Shown here in pieces: positions 1 to 8,302 of a stretch of 64,000 nt of DNA (position 1 is its first letter; every line of letters begins with the position of its first letter). Position numbers and translations under genes: made by a program. Source of the stretch: JANNPJ01 sp965200525 (GTDB lineage Bacteria; Actinomycetota; Actinomycetes; Actinomycetales; Kineosporiaceae); NCBI GenBank assembly GCA_965200525.1, contig OZ241368.1, positions 1,116,001 to 1,180,000 on the forward strand, read 5' to 3'. The notes below the pieces were generated by a model, which was given only the letters and a program-made list of their open reading frames with translations, searched no databases and was not told where the DNA came from.

Positions 1-205
1 CTTCCACCCCGAGGGTGAGCGGGGCCCGGCCCGGCAGAAGCGCGACGCGGCGGCCGTGGCCGTCTGCGCCGGCTGCCCGGTGATGGAGCAGTGCCGGCAG
101 CACGGGCTCTCGGTGCACGAGCCGTACGGCGTCTGGGGCGGCCTCACCGAGGACGACCGGGAGGCCGTCTACCTGGCCGAACGCCGCGCCCGGACGGCAG
201 CCTGA
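1..205 (+). CDS. WhiB-family transcriptional regulator, 3' end only
   Basis: The reading frame enters from the left edge and stops at 203-205, giving 68 residues of the C-terminal part. Visible features are a Cys-x2-Cys-x5-Cys cluster (CAGCPVMEQC), which would supply three of the four Fe-S ligands, followed by the GVWGG turn and a basic tail. This is the usual order in Wbl proteins, which bind an iron-sulfur cluster and modulate RNA polymerase sigma-factor complexes. The FHPEGERG stretch before the cysteines resembles the WhiB3/WhiD branch more than WhiB1. The N-terminus, including the first Cys, lies outside the window, so subfamily assignment is tentative. Confidence 0.9.
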   Translation, partial: FHPEGERGPARQKRDAAAVAVCAGCPVMEQCRQHGLSVHEPYGVWGGLTEDDREAVYLAERRARTAA

Positions 206-216
206 CCCTCTGAACC

Positions 217-356
217 CCCGTGGCCATGTGATTCCGTCGCCCCGGGAACCGCCGAGGCCGACCTGGTACCCACCGCAGCACTCTCCGATGCGGTCGGGGA
301 GAAGTGCCGGGTCCGGCCCGATCGTTCCCAGCGCCGCCGAATCACGTGGCCACGGG
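217..356. repeat. Long nested inverted repeat between whiB and the kinase-like gene
   Basis: Eighteen-base arms at 217-234 and 339-356 (CCCGTGGCCATGTGATTC against its complement, one mismatch) enclose about 104 bases. Inside, GGGAAC (244-249) can pair with GTTCCC (324-329), and CCGACC (258-263) with GGTCGG (292-297). The stems nest in the correct order, so one long structured hairpin is possible on either strand. It could be a terminator-like structure, a small RNA, or a MITE-like remnant. No target-site duplication is visible at the ends. Confidence 0.5.
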
Positions 357-465
357 CCTTTGCCCCGGTGAGCCGGCCCCGGACGGGCGGGTTCGTCGGG
401 GTTTGCGCTGAGTCGTAGGAGTGAGAGGGCTCAACCTGGGCGACGGCGGTCCCGATCTGTGAGCT

Positions 466-3400
466 GTGACCCCTCGGCCCCGGCGACCAGAAGCTGCCGG
501 TGGCCTGGAGTCGTCGTCCAACGGCCCGAACGGCGCCGACGGCCGGTCCGTGACCACCGAGTCCCCGGCTGGCGAAGCCACCACCGCCGCGCAGCCGACC
601 CGGCCGGCCGCACCCCGCCGGCCGCCGGTCCTGGACGGGCTCGAGGTGATCGAGCAGCTTCAGCAGACCGAGGCCAAGGTGACGTACCGGGCCCGGCGCA
701 CGCCGGGTGGGTCGTACGCCCTGACCGTGCTCACCGGGCCGGCCGAACTGAGCGAGCTGAACCGCCGGGCCGGCCTGCTGACCGGATTGCACCACCCCTG
801 GTTGCCGCGGGTGCACGAGGTCGGCCGGTTGCCCCAGCTTTCCGAGGGCTCCGAGGGCGAGCTCTACCTGGTCACCGACCTGGTGCCGGGCCGCCCGCTG
901 GCCGACCAGATCGCCGGCAACCCGCTGTCCGGCTGGCCCGCCGTCACCCTGGCCCTCGACCTGGCCCGGCCGCTGGCCGCGATGCACCGGCTCGGCCTGG
1001 TCCACGGCGACGTCAACCCGCAGAACGTGACCGTGCTGGACGACGGCTCGGCCCGGCTGCGTGACGTCGGCCTGCTCGCCCCCGGCCCCGGTGTGCTCGG
1101 CTACGCCGCGCCGGAACAGTCCGGCGCCCTGGCCCGCCCGGTGGACAGCCGCTCCGACCTGTACTCCCTCGGCGTGACCCTGTTCGAGGCGCTGACCGGC
1201 AGCCTGCCCTTCGTCGCGACCGACGCCGCCGAGCTGCTGCGGCTGCACGCCGACGCCACCGCGCCCGATCCCCGCTCCCGGGGCGCCGACATCTCCAGCA
1301 CCCTGGCCGCGATCCTGACCACCCTGCTGGCCCCGGACCCGGACCGGCGCTACCAGAGCGGTGAGGCGCTGGCCTCGGACCTGCAGCGCCTGCTGGAGGA
1401 CCCGGCCGCGCGGTTCGAACCCGATCCGGGACGCACGGTGGCCGGGTCGGCCACCGGCGGACCACAACTGGTCGGCCGGGACCGCGAACTGGGCCTGCTC
1501 ACCGACCTCTGGGACCAGGTCCGGCAGGGCGAGGGGCAGGGCTGCGCCTTGCGTGGCGCGGCCGGGTCCGGCACCAGCCGGCTGGCCGCGGAGGTGCTCC
1601 AGATCGCCCGCCGGACCGGCGCTCCGGTGCTCACCATCCCCTGCGCCCTGGACAGCGCCGTCCCGCTGGCCCCGCTGCGGCAGGCGTTCGACGATCTGCT
1701 GGCCGAGGCCGAGGCGCTGCCCGAGGCGAAGCGGACCGATCTGCACGACCGGATCCGGGCCGCCGCCGGATCCGCGGCCCCGGTGCTGGCCGGCCTGTCC
1801 CCGGCGCTGGCCGCCCTGCTCGGCGTCGAGCGGCTGCCGGACGGCGACCGGCACGACCAGTTCGCCGCGGCGGTGGCCCGGTTCATCGCCGATCTGGCCC
1901 GGCGCAGCGGCGGCCTGATGCTGATCTCCCAGGACGCCGAGCTGGTCGATGCGGCCATGCTGCGGGTGATGAGCCATCTGGCGACCGAGCTCGGCGACGT
2001 CCCCCTGCTGTCGATCGGCACGGTCCGCCAGGACCGGCACCTGCTGCCCCCCGACCACCTGTTGCTGCCGGCCGTGTACTCCGCGATCGACCTCGACCTG
2101 ACCGTGGAGCCGCTGGCCCCGCCGGCGGTCGCCGTCCTGATCGCCGAGCAGCTGCCGGGCCTGGATCCGAGCTCGCCCCTGGCCGAGACGGTGATCGCCC
2201 GCGGCCACGGCAATCCGTACGTCGTCCTGGAGCTGATCCGGGCCGTCGTCGACGCCGGGCTGCTGCGGCCGCACTGGGGGGGCTGGCGACTGGACGAAGC
2301 CGGCCTCGACCGGCTGGAGCTGACCGAGGATCCGCTCGACCTGGCCCGGGCCCGGATCGCCCGGCTGGAGCCGGCCGGCCGGCGACTGTTCGTGGCCGCC
2401 GCCGTGATCGGCCCCCGGTTCCGCCCGGACGTGCTGGCCCAGGTGGCCGGGATGAGCCTGGAGGTGGTGCAGGCCGCGCTGGCCGAGGCGGCCGGTCACC
2501 AACTGCTCGAGCTGGCCGGCGGTGGGGACTACCGGTTCGGCCAGGACCGGCTGCGCGAGGCCGTGCTGCACGACGTCGAGCCCGAGGAGCGGGCCGCCCT
2601 GCACCGCCGGATCGCCGAGGTGCTCGACAACCCGGCCGGCTCAGCGGGTTCGGCCGGGTCGGCCGGTCTGGACACCTCGGACGAGCTGGTCTACACGATC
2701 GCTCAGCACCACGTGCTCGGCGCCCCGGCCCGCCACCCGGACCGCGCGTTCGAGCTGTGCCGGATCGCCGGCCGGCTGGCCCTGGCCGCCGATGCCCCGG
2801 GGGCGTCGACGATCTTCCTGGATCACGCCGTCTCGCTCCGGCCGGACGACCCGACCGTGCGGGAGACCCTGGGCACGGCCCTCTTCCGGGACGCGCGGTA
2901 CGAGCCGGCCCGGGCCCAGCTGGAGCAGGCCCTGGCCGGCACGGCCGAGCCGCTGGACCGGGCCCGGATCCTGGCCACCCTGACCGACCTGCACCGGGCC
3001 ACCTGGAACACCCCGGCCGCGGTCGGCACCATGGAGCAGGGGCTGGCCGAGCTGGGGGCCCGGCACCGGCCCGCCGGGCTGATCCGGGCGGTGGCGACGG
3101 TCAGCATCGGCCTGGTCGCCTGGCTGATCACCGCGAGCGGCTGGGGCTTCGGCACGGCCCGGGGCCGGCGTCGCGAGCGCCAGCACCGGCTGGCCGCCCT
3201 GCACCTGGCCGGCTGCTATCTCGGCACGATCAACGTGCGACGCCGGGAGATCCTGGCTCACCGGATGCGGGCCGCGCTGGCCGCGGCCCGCCTCGGCGCG
3301 GGCCGCGAGTTCACCCTGAGCTGTGCCGGAGTCGGCCTGACCGCCGCCGCGCTCGGCCGCCCCGGCATCGCCCGGCGGTGCCTGGCCCGGGCCGACGCGG

Positions 3401-4461
3401 CCGCCGCCGGGCTGGGCGATCCGCAGGTCAGCGCCCAGGTGGCCTGGTACGCCGGAGCGGCCGACTACACCAGCCGAACCGACAACGGCGAGCGCTGGAT
3501 CCGGGCCCTGGTCGATCACGGGGACTGGCTCGACGCCCGGCAGTACGGCGACACCGTGGCCACGGTGTGCTGGGAGGCCGCCGTCCAGGGCCGCCGGGCC
3601 GAGGTGCAGAAGTGGTACGCGAAAGGCCGACGGCGGGCCGGGTTCGGCGGTCCCGACCAGGTCACCTCGTTGCTGCCGGTCAACGCGGTCCGGCTGGCCA
3701 CGGCCGGCGAGACCGAGGCGGCGGGCGCCGAGCTGGAACGGGCTCGCGCCGTCCTGGAGAACTACGGGGCGCTGTACGCCGGCCGGCTGGCCCAGATCAA
3801 CCTGGTCCTGGCCGAGATGTACGCCCTGCTGGAACGGGAGGAGTACGGCGACGAGCTGGAGGTGACGGCGGCCCGGTTCTTCGGCTTCGGCCTGTCGCCG
3901 GCCGAGACCAGCCGGCCGCACCGGGCCTTCCTGATGCTGCACGCCCGGGCCCGGCTGGCCCAGTACCGGGCCACGCCGTCGGCGGAGATCTACCTGCTGC
4001 TGGCCCGCCGGGCGGTGCGCAGCCTGAAGAAGGTGGCCGACACTCCCCTGCTGCGGGCCGCCCACCAGCAGTGCCGGGCCGAGCTGCAGCTCCTCGAGGG
4101 CCGGCCCGAGCGAGCCCTGCGCCTGCTGGCCGAGCTGCAGCCGCTGCGCGAGGACGCTCCGCTGTTCACCTTCGAGGTCAACCGGACCCGGGCCCGGGCC
4201 CTGCTCGCGGCCGACTACCAGGTCGAGGCCGGGCGGCAGATCCGGTCCCTGCTGATCCTGGCCGAGGAGCACGACTGGCCGGCCCGGCTGCGCTCGCTGG
4301 AGGCGGAGTTCGGCGTCCGTCCGGTCGGCTCACGATCGGCGGCCGAACAGGCCGAGCGGGCCGGCCGGGCGATCCGGCGGCGCCGGGACCTGGCCGAGAA
4401 GTTGCGGCCACCGTTCATTCCCGAGCAGCGGGGAGCCCCGGGCCAGGAGAACCTGGACTGA
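466..4461 (+). CDS. Large protein with pseudokinase and degenerate AAA/STAND-type ATPase domains
   Basis: A 1331-residue protein read from a GTG at 466; a GTG at 550 is an alternative start, and neither has a clear ribosome binding site. Residues about 60-310 have a Ser/Thr kinase fold with HGDVNPQN in the catalytic loop (about 180), DVG in place of DFG, then APE and the SDLYSLGV helix. The usual ATP-binding Lys after the glycine loop appears to be Thr (YALTVL). A second domain starts with VGRDREL (about 337) and has GAAGSGTS where a Walker A Lys is expected, and SQDAE where a Walker B Asp pair is expected. The remaining roughly 700 residues are Ala/Leu/Arg-rich helical repeats, TPR-like. The layout is that of kinase-AAA signalling proteins, but catalysis looks doubtful in both domains. 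No partner gene is adjacent. Confidence 0.8.
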   Translation: MTPRPRRPEAAGGLESSSNGPNGADGRSVTTESPAGEATTAAQPTRPAAPRRPPVLDGLEVIEQLQQTEAKVTYRARRTPGGSYALTVLTGPAELSELNRRAGLLTGLHHPWLPRVHEVGRLPQLSEGSEGELYLVTDLVPGRPLADQIAGNPLSGWPAVTLALDLARPLAAMHRLGLVHGDVNPQNVTVLDDGSARLRDVGLLAPGPGVLGYAAPEQSGALARPVDSRSDLYSLGVTLFEALTGSLPFVATDAAELLRLHADATAPDPRSRGADISSTLAAILTTLLAPDPDRRYQSGEALASDLQRLLEDPAARFEPDPGRTVAGSATGGPQLVGRDRELGLLTDLWDQVRQGEGQGCALRGAAGSGTSRLAAEVLQIARRTGAPVLTIPCALDSAVPLAPLRQAFDDLLAEAEALPEAKRTDLHDRIRAAAGSAAPVLAGLSPALAALLGVERLPDGDRHDQFAAAVARFIADLARRSGGLMLISQDAELVDAAMLRVMSHLATELGDVPLLSIGTVRQDRHLLPPDHLLLPAVYSAIDLDLTVEPLAPPAVAVLIAEQLPGLDPSSPLAETVIARGHGNPYVVLELIRAVVDAGLLRPHWGGWRLDEAGLDRLELTEDPLDLARARIARLEPAGRRLFVAAAVIGPRFRPDVLAQVAGMSLEVVQAALAEAAGHQLLELAGGGDYRFGQDRLREAVLHDVEPEERAALHRRIAEVLDNPAGSAGSAGSAGLDTSDELVYTIAQHHVLGAPARHPDRAFELCRIAGRLALAADAPGASTIFLDHAVSLRPDDPTVRETLGTALFRDARYEPARAQLEQALAGTAEPLDRARILATLTDLHRATWNTPAAVGTMEQGLAELGARHRPAGLIRAVATVSIGLVAWLITASGWGFGTARGRRRERQHRLAALHLAGCYLGTINVRRREILAHRMRAALAAARLGAGREFTLSCAGVGLTAAALGRPGIARRCLARADAAAAGLGDPQVSAQVAWYAGAADYTSRTDNGERWIRALVDHGDWLDARQYGDTVATVCWEAAVQGRRAEVQKWYAKGRRRAGFGGPDQVTSLLPVNAVRLATAGETEAAGAELERARAVLENYGALYAGRLAQINLVLAEMYALLEREEYGDELEVTAARFFGFGLSPAETSRPHRAFLMLHARARLAQYRATPSAEIYLLLARRAVRSLKKVADTPLLRAAHQQCRAELQLLEGRPERALRLLAELQPLREDAPLFTFEVNRTRARALLAADYQVEAGRQIRSLLILAEEHDWPARLRSLEAEFGVRPVGSRSAAEQAERAGRAIRRRRDLAEKLRPPFIPEQRGAPGQENLD

Positions 4462-4510
4462 CCAGCTGATCACCCGGGCACCGATGAACCGGCGCCGGGA
4501 CGACGCGGGG

Positions 4511-5365
4511 CTACTCCCCGGCGACGTACTCCCAGTGCCAGGCCTCGAGCGGGCCGCTGGCGCCGGGCAACGCCCAGGCCGGGTTCTCGAAGCCGTAGGC
4601 CGGGGCGTTGGCCCGCAACCACTGGTAATGCACGTTGCTCGCGCCGTCCTCGACCCCGCCGCAGAGGTCGACGGCCAGGCCCCAGCCGTGCTCGCTGGTG
4701 CCGGGCACGGCGGCCAGGCCGGGCTTGATCGCCCGCAGCCGGCGCTGCTCGGCGATCGTCCGGTACGAGTCGGTCAGGCAGATGTTGACGCCGAAATGCT
4801 GCTTGTAGGCCACGTTGACCTTGGCCAGGGCGACCGCGGCGTCGGCCCGCAGGCGGTGCTTGGGATCCCACAGGGTGCAGAGCGCGCTGTCCGGCAGCTG
4901 GCCGTTGACCGCGTCGGCCGGGACGTCGGCGATGCCGGTGCAGCCGGGCAGGACCGAGCGCTCGCCGGCCCGGGAGGCCCGGCTGACCACCAGGGTGCGG
5001 GGCGCGGCGAGCAGGGCCGGGGCGTTGGTGCTGAGGTCGACCGACGGGACGACCCGCAGGGCCTGGACGCCGACCCCACTGGCGCCGGGAACGCTGGGGA
5101 TCGCGGCCAGCGGCGCGGCGTCGACCACCCGGATGTGGTTGATCTGGGCCTTGGGCATCGGGCTGGCCATCGCTCCGCTGATCGGAGCGGCGATGGTGGC
5201 GATCCCGAGGGCACCGGCGATGCCCACCTGGGGGGCACTCAGCGAGGTGCGGGTCCGCTTCGGCTTGAGCGAGGCGGGCGTGCGGTTGTCGCGAGGCCGG
5301 CGCAACGGCTGACTGTCGGCGCTGGGCCTGCGCAGAGGCGGAGTGTCGGCGCGATGCGACGGCAC
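4511..5365 (-). CDS. M15-family D-alanyl-D-alanine carboxypeptidase (VanY-like), membrane-anchored or secreted
   Basis: A 284-residue protein. The GTG start at 5365 is supported by an AGGAGG-type ribosome binding site just upstream. A basic N-terminus is followed by one hydrophobic, Ala/Gly/Ile-rich segment near residues 46-65, which would act as a signal anchor. The C-terminal third has the zinc-peptidase motifs SEHGWGLAVD (about 224-233; His and Asp ligands) and WHWEY near the end (His ligand), plus the TDSYRT motif typical of VanY/DacB-type enzymes. It would trim the terminal D-Ala from peptidoglycan stem peptides outside the membrane. It is transcribed away from the kinase-like gene; its 260-bp upstream region carries repeated TTGAC motifs. 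Confidence 0.88.
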   Translation of the reverse strand: MPSHRADTPPLRRPSADSQPLRRPRDNRTPASLKPKRTRTSLSAPQVGIAGALGIATIAAPISGAMASPMPKAQINHIRVVDAAPLAAIPSVPGASGVGVQALRVVPSVDLSTNAPALLAAPRTLVVSRASRAGERSVLPGCTGIADVPADAVNGQLPDSALCTLWDPKHRLRADAAVALAKVNVAYKQHFGVNICLTDSYRTIAEQRRLRAIKPGLAAVPGTSEHGWGLAVDLCGGVEDGASNVHYQWLRANAPAYGFENPAWALPGASGPLEAWHWEYVAGE

Positions 5366-5484
5366 TGATGTCCTCCTGATTGCTGTTCGGCGTCAGATGC
5401 GTTCAGTGAGCCTCTCCACTCAGAGTGAAGAGTCACGGAACTATAAAGGGCAGAGCGGCACCGGAATCAAGTCGGCCCGGCGTG

Positions 5485-5589
5485 TTGACCTTAGTCCGTT
5501 TGGCGGACCGGATGCATCCCCCACTTCATGTACTGAGAGTTGACCTCAGAGTAGCCACCATCGGGTGTCAACATGGACAGATTGACACC
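5485..5589. promoter_or_regulatory. Region with three TTGAC motifs and an 8-bp perfect inverted repeat upstream of the VanY-like gene
   Basis: TTGACC occurs at 5485-5490 and 5540-5545. TTGACACC at 5582-5589 is the right arm of the perfect inverted repeat GGTGTCAA-N10-TTGACACC (5564-5589). The region lies between two minus-strand genes, upstream of the VanY-like start. The spacing suggests binding sites for a regulator rather than a promoter, but no regulator gene is adjacent. Confidence 0.35.
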
Positions 5590-5624
5590 GCTTGATCACG
5601 GCCTGTGATATTCGACCGAGCCGG

Positions 5625-6704
5625 TCAGGGCCTCAGTGACGGCCGGGCCGAAGGGTCGCGGCGCATCGCGTCGCGAACCTCCCCGACCAGTTCCTCGATC
5701 ACGTCCTCCAGGAAGAGCACACCGAGCGTGCGCCCGTCCGCGTCGGCCACCCGGGCCAGGTGGGTACCGGCCCGCTGCATGGTGGCCAGCGCCTCCTCCA
5801 CCTCGTCGCCGGCCGCGACGGTGACCAGGCTGCGGATCCGCTTGTCCGGCAGCGGCTGGTCGTGTCGCTCGTCGTCGGCGTAGAGCAGGTCCTTCAGGTG
5901 CAGGTAGCCGATCAGGTCGGGACCGTCCGGCGAGCCGCCCTCGGTCGCGGCCGCGGCCACCGGGAACCGGCTGAACCCGGTGCGGGTGACCAGCCGCTCG
6001 ACCTCGGCCGGGGTACTGCCCGGCGGCACCGTGACCAGCCGCTCCAGCGGCACCATGATGTCGACCGCGTCCTGCTCGCTGAACTCCAGTGCCCCGGTGA
6101 GCAGGCCGTGATCGTCCGGCAACAGCCCCTCGCGGGTCGACTCGGTGACGATCGAGTGCACCTCGTCGGCGGTGTAGGTCGAGGCCAGCTCGCTCTTCGG
6201 CTCCACCCGCAGCAGCCGCAGAACGCCGTTGGCCACCGCGTTCAGCACCACGATGACCGGGGACACCGCCCGGGCGATCGCGACCAGCGGCGGGGCCAGC
6301 AGCAGCACGGCCCGGTCCGGGCCGGACAGGGCCAGGTTCTTCGGCACCATCTCGCCGATCACCACGTGCAGGTAGACGACCAGGGCCAGGGCGACGGCGA
6401 AGGCCAGCGGGTGCACCAGGCCCTCGGGCAGACCGACCGCCTCGGCCGGGGTCTCGATCAGGTGCGAGATGGCCGGCTCGGCCACCGCGCCCAGGCCGAG
6501 CGAGCAGACGGTGATGCCGAGCTGGGCACAGGCCAGCATCAGCGAGATGTGTTCCATCGCCCGCAACGCGGTGCGGGCCGGCCGGCTGCCGGCGTCGGCC
6601 AGCGGCTCGATCTGGCTGCGCCGGGCCGAGATCACCGAGAACTCGGCCCCGACGAAGAACGCGTTCAGCAACAACAGCAGGGCCGCGATCAGCAGGTTGG
6701 TCAC
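5625..6704 (-). CDS. CNNM-domain membrane protein with CBS pair, short form
   Basis: A 359-residue protein of the hemolysin-C/CorC-related UPF0053 family. The N-terminal 130 residues hold hydrophobic segments and the GEMVPKNLAL signature of the CNNM transmembrane domain. A CBS domain pair occupies about residues 205-325, ending in FLEDVIEELVGEV. The C-terminal CorC/HlyC domain found in longer members is absent. The start overlaps the stop of the upstream paralogue by 4 bp (GTGA), so the two are translationally coupled. Family members are implicated in magnesium or other divalent cation handling; the substrate here is inferred only from the family. Confidence 0.88.
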   Translation of the reverse strand: MTNLLIAALLLLLNAFFVGAEFSVISARRSQIEPLADAGSRPARTALRAMEHISLMLACAQLGITVCSLGLGAVAEPAISHLIETPAEAVGLPEGLVHPLAFAVALALVVYLHVVIGEMVPKNLALSGPDRAVLLLAPPLVAIARAVSPVIVVLNAVANGVLRLLRVEPKSELASTYTADEVHSIVTESTREGLLPDDHGLLTGALEFSEQDAVDIMVPLERLVTVPPGSTPAEVERLVTRTGFSRFPVAAAATEGGSPDGPDLIGYLHLKDLLYADDERHDQPLPDKRIRSLVTVAAGDEVEEALATMQRAGTHLARVADADGRTLGVLFLEDVIEELVGEVRDAMRRDPSARPSLRP

Positions 6705-8059
6705 GACCGCGGCTCCGGGGCCGAGGAGGTGACGGCGTCCACGGAGGTGCCGTCGACCACCGGCGGGGCCGTGGCGACCAGCCGGACCCGGTCCACCCGG
6801 CGCCCGTCCATCCGCTCCACCCGCAGTACGGCCCCCTCGACCGGCACCTGATCGCCGAGCTGCGGGATCCGGCCCAGCCCGGCCATCAGGAAACCGCCCA
6901 GGGTCTCGTAGGCCGGCCCGTCCGGGACGTCGATCCCGGTCCGGTCGCGGACCTCGTCGGGGCGCATCAGCCCGGGCACCAGCCAGGCGCCGTCGCGGCG
7001 GTGCACGATGCCGGGCCGGCTGCGGTCGTGCTCGTCGGCGACCTCGCCGACGAGCTCCTCGACCAGGTCCTCCAGGGTGACCACGCCGGCGGTGCCGCCG
7101 TACTCGTCGACCACCACGGCCAGCTGCAGCCCCAGGGCCCGCAACTCGACCAGCAGCGGGTCGAGCCGGACGGTCTCGGGCACCCGCAGGGCCTCGGACA
7201 TGATCGCCGCGACCGGCACCTCCTCGCGCCGCTCGCGCGGGACGGCGACCGCGCTCTTCAGATGGACGACGCCGACCACGTCGTCCAGGTCGCCGTCGAT
7301 CACCGGGAACCGGCTGTGCCCGGAGCGGCGGGCCAGGGCGATCACCTCGGACGCCTTGCCCTCGCGGGGCAGCACCAGGGTGCGAACCCGCGGCGTCATC
7401 ACGTCGGCCGCGGTCCGGGAGGAGAAGCCCAGGGAGCGGGTGATCAGCTCGGCGGTCTGCTGGTCGAGCGTGCCGGCCGCGGCCGAGTGCCGGACCAGCG
7501 CGGCCAGCTCCTCCGGCGAGCGGCCGGCCGACAGCTCCTCCTGGGGTTCGACCCCGACCGCCCGCAGCAGCCGGTTGGCCGACCCGTTCAGCAGGGTGAT
7601 CAGCGGCGACACGGACGCGGTGAAGATCCGTTGCGGGCCGACCACGACCCGGGCAGTGGCCAGCGGGACCGAGATGGCCAGGTTCTTCGGCACCAGCTCA
7701 CCCACCACCATGGAGAAGGCGGTGGCCAGGGCCAGGGCCAGGGCGACGGCCACGCCCTCCTCGGCCGCGCCGTCCAGGCCGATCGCCTCGACCGGCGTCC
7801 TCAGCAACTTGGCCAGCGAGGGCTGCACCAGGTACCCGACGATCAGGGTGGTGATGGTGATGCCGACCTGGGCCCCGGAGAGCTGGGTGGACAGGTTCCG
7901 GATCGCGGCCAGCACCCCGGTGGCCCGGCGGTCGCCGGCGTCGACCGCGCGCTGCACGGTGGGCCGGTCGAGGGCGACCAGGGAGAACTCGGCCGCGACG
8001 AACAGCGACGTGCCGAAGGTCAGTACGACCCCGGCGGCGAGCAGCAACCACTCAGTCAT
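6701..8059 (-). CDS. CNNM-domain membrane protein with CBS pair and CorC/HlyC domain
   Basis: Read from ATG at 8059 (452 residues). An upstream in-frame start at 8158 would add 33 residues that do not look like the family, whose members begin almost directly with the first membrane helix (MTEWLLLAAGVVL). Three or four membrane helices and the GELVPKNLAI motif precede a CBS pair (about 220-345; VTLEDLVEELVGEV) and a CorC/HlyC C-terminal domain (about 355-435). Together with the overlapping short paralogue downstream it forms a two-gene operon, perhaps making a heteromeric cation-transport or regulatory complex. It is transcribed divergently from kgd. Confidence 0.9.
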   Translation of the reverse strand: MTEWLLLAAGVVLTFGTSLFVAAEFSLVALDRPTVQRAVDAGDRRATGVLAAIRNLSTQLSGAQVGITITTLIVGYLVQPSLAKLLRTPVEAIGLDGAAEEGVAVALALALATAFSMVVGELVPKNLAISVPLATARVVVGPQRIFTASVSPLITLLNGSANRLLRAVGVEPQEELSAGRSPEELAALVRHSAAAGTLDQQTAELITRSLGFSSRTAADVMTPRVRTLVLPREGKASEVIALARRSGHSRFPVIDGDLDDVVGVVHLKSAVAVPRERREEVPVAAIMSEALRVPETVRLDPLLVELRALGLQLAVVVDEYGGTAGVVTLEDLVEELVGEVADEHDRSRPGIVHRRDGAWLVPGLMRPDEVRDRTGIDVPDGPAYETLGGFLMAGLGRIPQLGDQVPVEGAVLRVERMDGRRVDRVRLVATAPPVVDGTSVDAVTSSAPEPRS

Positions 8060-8302
8060 TGCGTCGCTCGGTGAGTAAGACGAAGATCGGGGAGTTCGGG
8101 CTGCCGGCTCGGGGCCGGCACCTTCGTGAAGGCATGATCGGCGAGTGTACTGGAACACGAAGCTGTGTCAGGCATCTGACCAGGCCTCAAGGGAATGCGT
8201 TGAGGCGTGCCCCACGGTCACGACCGGACGTGTCGTACCCCTCATCGGGGTTAGGGTTGACGTACCTTTCAGACCCGCTTCCGAAAGAAGGCGATCTCCG
8301 CC

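Noticed and set aside
169..2604. Very long open frame on the minus strand opposite the kinase-like gene
   Set aside because: Gln/Gly/Arg/His-rich translation with no recognisable domain; it is the typical antisense shadow of a high-GC gene.
5366..5480. c-di-AMP (ydaO) riboswitch before the VanY-like gene
   Set aside because: Such riboswitches occur before cell-wall hydrolases in actinobacteria, but the conserved core sequences were not found here.
5582..5611. TTGACA-N18-TGATAT as a plus-strand promoter
   Set aside because: No plus-strand gene follows; TTGACA is part of an inverted repeat, so an operator is more likely.
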